Source: Thermoplasmata archaeon (GTDB lineage: Archaea; Thermoplasmatota; Thermoplasmata; Lutacidiplasmatales; UBA184). Taken from it: a stretch of 8,568 nucleotides of DNA. This document shows positions 5,494 to 8,568 of the stretch, one piece after another. Where the stretch lies: assembly GCA_030043855.1 (NCBI GenBank), contig JASHWW010000171.1:1-8568 (forward strand), given 5' to 3'. Under the pieces are notes generated by a model. That model was not told the DNA's origin and made no database searches. It saw only the letters and a program-made list of their open reading frames with translations. The position numbers and the translations under genes were made by a program. Position 1 is the first letter of the stretch. Each line of letters starts with the position of its first letter.

Positions 5494-5968
5494 TCTCGAA
5501 CTCGACCAGCGTCATCCCCGCCCATCGTCGGGTCCGGCCGGTCCGGCGGAAGCCGTGGCGAAGGTAGAACCGCTCGGCACGCCACAGCGGGAGCGTCGTC
5601 TCGAGCGTCACCCGTTGGTGGTCCGTCTCTCGGGCCGATCGAAGGGCCCTTCGAAGCAGCCGGGCCGCGATCCCGGTCCCCTGATGCTCGGGACGGACGG
5701 CCATCCCGCGCAGATGGACGTGGCCGGGGGAGACCCGCTTCACCGCGACCGTCCCCACGACCGTTCCTCGCGGCTCGACCGCGACCCAGACCTCCATGAT
5801 CCCGCGCCGGCGACGGAGCGTCGCTTCGGTCAACACGGTCGCGGCGTACGCCGCCGGTGTGTACCGTCGTCGATAGGGCGCGAAGGCGTCGCGGAGGCAC
5901 GCGAGGACGCCCCGGTCGTCGTCCGCGGTCGCCCGGCGGATTCGGATCGTGGGGGATCGCGTCGACAT
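5327..5968 (-). CDS. GNAT-family N-acetyltransferase with Arg-rich C-terminal tail
   Basis: A 213-residue frame from the ATG at 5968. Residues 8-159 are a full GNAT domain: TIRIRRATADDDRGVLACLRDAF (7-29), VWVAVEPRGTVVGTVAVKRV (60-79), the acetyl-CoA pyrophosphate loop VRPEHQGTGIAARLLRRAL (91-109, Q/GxGxA type), a VTLETTLPLWRAERFYLRHGF segment (120-140) and the final strand MTLVEFEI (152-159). The enzyme moves an acetyl group from acetyl-CoA to an amine; the acceptor is unknown. Residues 160-213 are low-complexity and Arg/Ser-rich, and lie antisense to the 3' end of the DinB gene. The original stop was probably lost and the tail is read-through. It begins 23 nt after the tag stop and is likely co-transcribed with it. 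Confidence 0.88.
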   Translation of the reverse strand: MSTRSPTIRIRRATADDDRGVLACLRDAFAPYRRRYTPAAYAATVLTEATLRRRRGIMEVWVAVEPRGTVVGTVAVKRVSPGHVHLRGMAVRPEHQGTGIAARLLRRALRSARETDHQRVTLETTLPLWRAERFYLRHGFRRTGRTRRWAGMTLVEFEITAPRSRVGSRGRRRSRANRRTAGRRRSARASRRTPPGERSRRPPRAARSGRTAG

Positions 5969-5991
5969 CGGGCCCGTCCGGTCGTCGCGGA

Positions 5992-6582
5992 TTAGCGTCG
6001 GGATCGCTTCGGTCGGCGGCTCGCGAGCTCCCGACGGCGGTAGCAGTGGGCCAGGTGGTCGTTCACCATGCCGACCGCCTGCATGTGGGCGTAGACGATC
6101 GTGGAACCGACGAAGGAGAACCCGCGCCGGCGAAGGTCGGCGCTGAACCGGTCGGACTCCGGGGAGGTGGCCGGGAGCCCGGTCCTGGACGTCCACCGAT
6201 TCTGCTTCGGCGCACCCCCCACGAAGCTCCAGGCGTGGGCATCGAAGCTTCCGAACTCGCGCTGCACCTCCCGGAACGCCCGGGCGTTCCGGATCGCGGA
6301 CTCGATCTTCAACCGGTTCCGGACGATCCCCGGATCCTGCACCAAGCGCCGGACGTCCGCGGGTCCGAAGCGCGCGACGACGGCCGGGTCGAAGCCGCGG
6401 AACGCGCGTCGATACCCGTCCCGCTTGTGCAGGATCGTCGACCAGCTGAGGCCGGCCTGGGCTCCCTCGAGCACCAGGAACTCGAAGTGCCGGCGATCGT
6501 CGTGCACGGGGACCCCCCACTCGGAGTCGTGGTACTCGCGCATCTGCGGGTCGTCCAGGGACGCCCAGTCGCACCTCTGCAT
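5992..6582 (-). CDS. tag: DNA-3-methyladenine glycosylase I
   Basis: A 196-residue protein that excises N3-methyladenine from alkylated DNA, the first step of base-excision repair. The Tag signatures are intact: MQRCDWA with zinc-ligand Cys4, EYHDSEWGVPVHDD (His18), FEFLVLEGAQAGLSWSTILHKR (33-54) with the conserved Glu39 and Trp47, GIVRNRLKIESAIRNARAF (85-103), GFSFVGSTIVYAHMQAVG (154-171) and VNDHLAHC (His176, Cys180), completing the Cys-His-His-Cys zinc site. Length is normal apart from a short basic end (RRPKRSRR). The start is an ATG with GGAGGG about 6 nt upstream. It lies 34 nt after the SRPBCC gene and 23 nt before the GNAT gene, in one minus-strand operon. Confidence 0.96.
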   Translation of the reverse strand: MQRCDWASLDDPQMREYHDSEWGVPVHDDRRHFEFLVLEGAQAGLSWSTILHKRDGYRRAFRGFDPAVVARFGPADVRRLVQDPGIVRNRLKIESAIRNARAFREVQREFGSFDAHAWSFVGGAPKQNRWTSRTGLPATSPESDRFSADLRRRGFSFVGSTIVYAHMQAVGMVNDHLAHCYRRRELASRRPKRSRR

Positions 6583-6616
6583 GGAGCCCTCCGGGATCGC
6601 GAGGATGCCCGACCGT

Positions 6617-7066
6617 CTACCGCTTCCGCTTCGAGGCGGCGAGGCGCCGCACGTGCGGCGCGTCCTCGTCGAACTCGTTCGCGAGGAACCGGAGCGCGTG
6701 GCTCCGGAGCCGGCCCGTGGGAAGGGTCTTCGACCGGAACTCTCCGAAGGCGTCGATGCCCGTCGTCCGTCCTCGGGGAGTGTAAACGTAGGTCCACTTC
6801 GACCCCGCGAGCGGCCCGTCGAGCAGCTCCTGCACCGTGGCCACGGGCGGGAAGAACGTGATCCGCATCGTCTCCCGGATCCACCGACGACCGTACCTCC
6901 TCTCCGCCGAGTACCGGAGGATCATCGGATCCTTCGAGAGGAGTTTGAACTTCGCCGCGCGCGTCGTGCGATGGGCGGCGTCGTGCCCGGTTCCGCCGAA
7001 GATGTACTCCCAGACGACGTCGATCGGGGCGTCGAACTTCGCCCCCGCGTCGACCACGTTCACCAT
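6617..7066 (-). CDS. SRPBCC (START-like) family protein
   Basis: From the ATG at 7066 this is a 149-residue protein. It has the START-like opening AGAKFDAPIDVVWEYIFGGTGH (7-28), a beta-strand series (FKLLSKDPMILRYSAERR, ETMRITFFPPVATVQELLDGPLAGSKWTYVYTPRG) and a C-terminal helix HALRFLANEFDEDAPHVRRLAASKRKR. The fold is a lipid- or small-ligand-binding pocket; the exact role is unknown. The frame is open upstream to 7378, but that part is antisense to the DUF308 gene. The ATG at 7066 is strongly supported by a TATA-like GGTTATG centred 27 nt upstream, implying a leaderless transcript. It is the first gene of the SRPBCC-tag-GNAT operon. Confidence 0.85.
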   Translation of the reverse strand: MVNVVDAGAKFDAPIDVVWEYIFGGTGHDAAHRTTRAAKFKLLSKDPMILRYSAERRYGRRWIRETMRITFFPPVATVQELLDGPLAGSKWTYVYTPRGRTTGIDAFGEFRSKTLPTGRLRSHALRFLANEFDEDAPHVRRLAASKRKR

Positions 7067-7069
7067 GGC

Positions 7070-7090
7070 GCGACACAGCCCCGGTGTCGC
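7070..7090. promoter_or_regulatory. Operator-like inverted repeat of the SRPBCC-tag-GNAT operon
   Basis: Perfect 7-bp arms GCGACAC (7070-7076) and GTGTCGC (7084-7090), spaced by 7 nt, fill the whole gap between the TATA-like element and the start codon at 7066. A bound dimer here would block initiation. The 14-nt centre-to-centre distance is compatible with a dimeric winged-helix regulator. Confidence 0.5.
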
Positions 7091-7096
7091 ATAACC
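7090..7096 (-). promoter_or_regulatory. TATA-like element of the SRPBCC-tag-GNAT operon
   Basis: On the minus strand GGTTATG is centred 27 nt before the ATG at 7066, leaving no room for a leader. It is the only AT-rich patch in the region on this strand. Confidence 0.5.
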
Positions 7097-7150
7097 CCGA
7101 CCGGGAGAACCGCCGCTCGATCCCCGGTCCGCCCCCGGGGTCGAAAACAC

Positions 7151-7158
7151 TTCATACC
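7151..7158 (+). promoter_or_regulatory. Putative TATA-like element of the DUF308 gene
   Basis: TTCATACC follows an A-rich GAAAACAC (7143-7150), the least GC-rich stretch near here. It is centred about 33 nt before the ATG at 7187, predicting a leader of only a few nucleotides. The run could also carry an upstream purine-rich BRE-like element. Confidence 0.4.
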
Positions 7159-7168
7159 GGAGATGTTC

Positions 7169-7180
7169 CCCGGGCCCGGG
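7169..7180. promoter_or_regulatory. 12-bp perfect palindrome before the DUF308 gene
   Basis: CCCGGGCCCGGG is a continuous dyad lying between the TATA-like element and the ATG at 7187. Its position resembles an operator, but the all-GC composition makes chance occurrence plausible. Confidence 0.25.
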
Positions 7181-7186
7181 ACAACC

Positions 7187-7474
7187 ATGACCGCGATGTC
7201 GACGCTGCTTCCCACCTGGTACCGCGCCTTCGCCGTGATCGTCGGACTGATCTCGATCGCGCTCGCACTGGTCGTGCTGGCAGATCCGGCCCTCGGTCTG
7301 TTCCTGCTGGTGTTCCTGCTCGCCTTCGCGCTGCTGGTCATGGGGATCGACCGGATAGTGACCGGCTTCACCGGCCACGTCGTGAGCCAGGGCGCACTGT
7401 TCGGCGTCGGATTTGCGCCGGGGCCGGGCGGAGCGTCGCCTCCCACCGGGCCGGGGACCCCGCCGAAGCCGTAG
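7187..7474 (+). CDS. Small DUF308/HdeD-like membrane protein
   Basis: A 95-residue protein with two tight membrane helices, about 12-32 (YRAFAVIVGLISIALALVVL) and 35-55 (ALGLFLLVFLLAFALLVMGI). Between them is an ADP turn; after them come DRIVTGFTG and a Gly/Pro-rich tail (GFAPGPGGASPPTGPGTPPKP). The P-x-x-G-L-F-L-L...G-I-D-R-I pattern is that of DUF308/HdeD repeats, which normally occur as three two-helix units in proteins of about 180-200 residues. This is a single repeat plus tail, so it is either a natural minimal form that must oligomerise or a degraded remnant. HdeD itself is linked to acid resistance in E. coli; no such role is shown here. The ATG at 7187 is preferred over the in-frame ATG at 7196. 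Confidence 0.75.
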   Translation: MTAMSTLLPTWYRAFAVIVGLISIALALVVLADPALGLFLLVFLLAFALLVMGIDRIVTGFTGHVVSQGALFGVGFAPGPGGASPPTGPGTPPKP

Positions 7475-7488
7475 GCCCCGGGCGACCC

Positions 7489-7493
7489 TAAAT
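7489..7493 (+). promoter_or_regulatory. TATA-like element, leaderless VOC gene
   Basis: TAAAT, in CCCTAAATCGG, is centred 25 nt before the ATG at 7516, with no Shine-Dalgarno sequence in between. A short dyad CCGCC (7498-7502)/GGCGG (7507-7511) sits between the two and might be a regulatory site, though this is weak. Confidence 0.5.
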
Positions 7494-7515
7494 CGGTCCG
7501 CCGCGTGGCGGCGCC

Positions 7516-7905
7516 ATGACCGCGATCGTCGAGGGACTGCACTCGGTGACCCTCCACATCCGGGACCCGGCGAAGGTGCGCGGGTTCTACGGGGAGGTCC
7601 TGGGCCTGAAGGAGCTCATGTACGACGAGAAGGCGCAGCGGATCGTCTATGCCCTGCCCGACTCCCGGACGCTGCTGACGATGCACGTCATGCGGCCGGG
7701 CGAGGACGGCCGCGAGCCCGGGACCGTCTCGGGCATCGTCTTCCGCGCGTCGGACCCGGCCGCGGCGTGCCGCGAGATCGAGCGCCGGGGCGGCACGATC
7801 GTCGTCCCCCCGATGACGGTCGAGTCGCCGGTGGGCAGCTTCCTGCGGGCGGTCATCGCCGACCCGGACGGGAACGAGTTCATCCTGTCGAACCGGACCG
7901 ACTGA
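7516..7905 (+). CDS. VOC (glyoxalase/dioxygenase) family protein
   Basis: A 129-residue single VOC domain. Module one is GLHSVTLHIRDPAKVRGFYGEVLGLKEL (7-34) with RIVYALPDSRTLLTMHVM (42-59). Module two is GTVSGIVFRASDPAAACREIERRGGTIVVPPM (69-100), closing with SFLRAVIADPDGNEFILS (108-125). His9, the His57 region and Glu121 are candidate metal ligands. It resembles glyoxalase or ring-cleavage-like VOC proteins; the substrate is unknown. It lies 41 nt after the DUF308 gene with its own leaderless-type promoter, and converges on the next VOC gene with only 9 nt between stop codons. Confidence 0.92.
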   Translation: MTAIVEGLHSVTLHIRDPAKVRGFYGEVLGLKELMYDEKAQRIVYALPDSRTLLTMHVMRPGEDGREPGTVSGIVFRASDPAAACREIERRGGTIVVPPMTVESPVGSFLRAVIADPDGNEFILSNRTD

Positions 7906-7914
7906 GCGGCGCGA

Positions 7915-8376
7915 TCATCCGCGGCGACGCGGTCGCCGGCGCCGGACCAGGGAGAGCAACGGCGGATCCTCCGGACGGCGCGATCCGGAACGCCACGCGA
8001 CCAGCTCGATCCGGATGCCGTTCGGATCCCGCAGAAAGACGAACCGTGCGGAACCTTGGTCGAACCGGGCGACGACCCGGGCGCCGGCGGTCTCTAGTCG
8101 GCGGACGATCGGTTCCACCTCGCGAACGCCGAACACGACCGCGCGGTCGTTCCGGGGGGACCGTGGGAGCGGCTCGGAGATCGGGGATCGCGGGGACAGC
8201 TCGAACAACTCCAGCAGTTGCCCGGTGACCGGGTCGCGCAACCACACGATCCGGGTCCCGTCTCGCATCCGCGTCCGGGCGTGGATCCGGAGCCCGAGCA
8301 CCCGGAGGATCCGGACGGACGAGTCGAGGTGTCGGACGCGCGCGTCCGTGCAGACGAAGTAGGCCGATCGCCGCAC
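7915..8376 (-). CDS. VOC family protein with basic C-terminal tail
   Basis: From the GTG at 8376 the protein has 153 residues. The VOC pattern is: RSAYFVCTDARVRHLDSSVRILRVLGLRIHART, RIVWLRDPVTGQLLELFEL, DRAVVFGVREVEPIVRRLETAGARVVAR and SARFVFLRDPNGIRIELVAW. The Glu in QLLELFEL and that in IRIEL are likely metal ligands. The last 25 or so residues are basic (LLSLVRRRRPRRRG), possibly for nucleic-acid or membrane contact. The frame continues upstream to an ATG at 8490 (191 residues), but that extension is not VOC-like and would overlap the start of the divergent gene at 8476. A TATA-like CTTGAT centred 27 nt before the GTG also favours 8376. The substrate is unknown. Confidence 0.85.
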   Translation of the reverse strand: MRRSAYFVCTDARVRHLDSSVRILRVLGLRIHARTRMRDGTRIVWLRDPVTGQLLELFELSPRSPISEPLPRSPRNDRAVVFGVREVEPIVRRLETAGARVVARFDQGSARFVFLRDPNGIRIELVAWRSGSRRPEDPPLLSLVRRRRPRRRG

Positions 8377-8400
8377 CGGCCTCGGGAGACGTCGACCCCC

Positions 8401-8406
8401 ATCAAG
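8401..8406 (-). promoter_or_regulatory. TATA-like element of the minus-strand VOC gene
   Basis: Read on the minus strand, CTTGAT is centred about 27 nt before the GTG at 8376. It decides in favour of the short start over the ATG at 8490. Confidence 0.4.
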
Positions 8407-8445
8407 CCGTCGGACGGGAGGCCGAAAGGTGGGCCAGCAAACTCC

Positions 8446-8450
8446 TTCTA
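8446..8450 (+). promoter_or_regulatory. TATA-like element of the gene at the right edge
   Basis: TTCTA, in CTCCTTCTACC, is centred 28 nt before the GTG at 8476, the same spacing as the other leaderless-type promoters in the window. Confidence 0.35.
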
Positions 8451-8475
8451 CCACCGTCCGGATAGCGTCCCTCCC

Positions 8476-8568
8476 GTGCTGGACGTACATCTCGACAGCT
8501 GGTTGCGAACGTTCGGCCCCCGCGGCCGCGAGCAGGTGGACGCGGGCTCCATCTCCCAGCTCCTGGAC
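8476..8568 (+). CDS. 5' end of an unidentified gene, running off the window
   Basis: Starting at the GTG (8476) there are 31 open codons to the window edge, reading VLDVHLDSWLRTFG then PRGREQVDAGSISQLLD. Third codon positions are almost all G or C, as in the genuine genes nearby, and the composition (mixed acidic, aromatic and hydrophobic) is protein-like rather than the Arg/Pro-rich output of shadow frames. A TATA-like element sits at the leaderless spacing. It is divergent from the VOC gene, with 99 nt between the two starts. I do not recognise the family from this fragment. Confidence 0.5.
   Translation, partial: MLDVHLDSWLRTFGPRGREQVDAGSISQLLD

Noticed and set aside
5969..6574. N-terminal extension of the GNAT frame up to 6574
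   Set aside because: The extension is antisense-frame output overlapping the tag gene in another frame; the GNAT domain begins at the ATG 5968, 23 nt after the tag stop.
1..8568. Defence island, toxin-antitoxin pair, CRISPR, tRNA or insertion sequence
   Set aside because: No nuclease, transposase or integrase motifs, no regularly spaced repeats and no cloverleaf-like sequence were seen; all sizeable intervals are explained by ordinary small genes.

Overview
This is a very GC-rich, densely packed chromosomal window of small single-domain enzymes and membrane proteins. It shows no mobile elements, RNA genes or CRISPR arrays. Five start codons are preceded by a short AT-rich island centred about 25-28 nt upstream, with almost no room for a leader (starts at 1739+, 7066-, 7516+, 8376-, 8476+). 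That spacing fits an archaeal TATA box driving leaderless transcripts. Other genes have a short leader with a Shine-Dalgarno-like GGAG/GGGAG. I therefore favour an uncultured GC-rich archaeon, possibly a soil or sediment Thermoplasmatota. This is inference: a GC-rich bacterium cannot be excluded, since several families here (DUF3052, DinB, the prenyltransferase-like protein) are common in Actinobacteria.

Layout. 1-142: upstream region with a perfect 8-bp inverted repeat that looks like a repressor operator. 143-549 (+): VOC/glyoxalase-fold gene with an apparent single-base frameshift near its 3' end. 582-1031 (+): AHSA1/SRPBCC protein, probably co-transcribed. 1165-1665 (+): minimal MscS-type channel. 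1739-2122 (+): second VOC protein. 2143-2433 (-): SemiSWEET-like PQ-loop transporter. 2519-2866 (-) and 2895-3935 (-): a DUF3052-like protein downstream of an aldo/keto reductase, likely one operon. 3936-4039: divergent control region with two strong inverted repeats around a small AT island. 4040-4972 (+): prenyltransferase/squalene-cyclase-like protein, overlapping by 4 bp a DinB-family protein (4969-5493 +). 5327-5968 (-), 5992-6582 (-) and 6617-7066 (-): GNAT acetyltransferase, 3-methyladenine DNA glycosylase I (Tag) and an SRPBCC protein, transcribed in the order SRPBCC-tag-GNAT from a leaderless promoter with a palindrome. 7187-7474 (+): small DUF308/HdeD-like membrane protein. 7516-7905 (+): third VOC protein. 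7915-8376 (-): fourth VOC protein. 8476-end (+): start of an unidentified gene.

The functional theme is small-molecule detoxification and damage handling: four VOC proteins, two SRPBCC proteins, an aldo/keto reductase, a DinB-type metalloprotein and Tag, with a GNAT and osmotic/membrane proteins. Nothing amounts to a clearly new multi-gene system. The most distinctive signals are the operator-like palindromes at several promoters, the frameshifted VOC gene, the 167-bp tail-to-tail overlap of DinB and GNAT, and the coupled pair of prenyltransferase-like and DinB genes.
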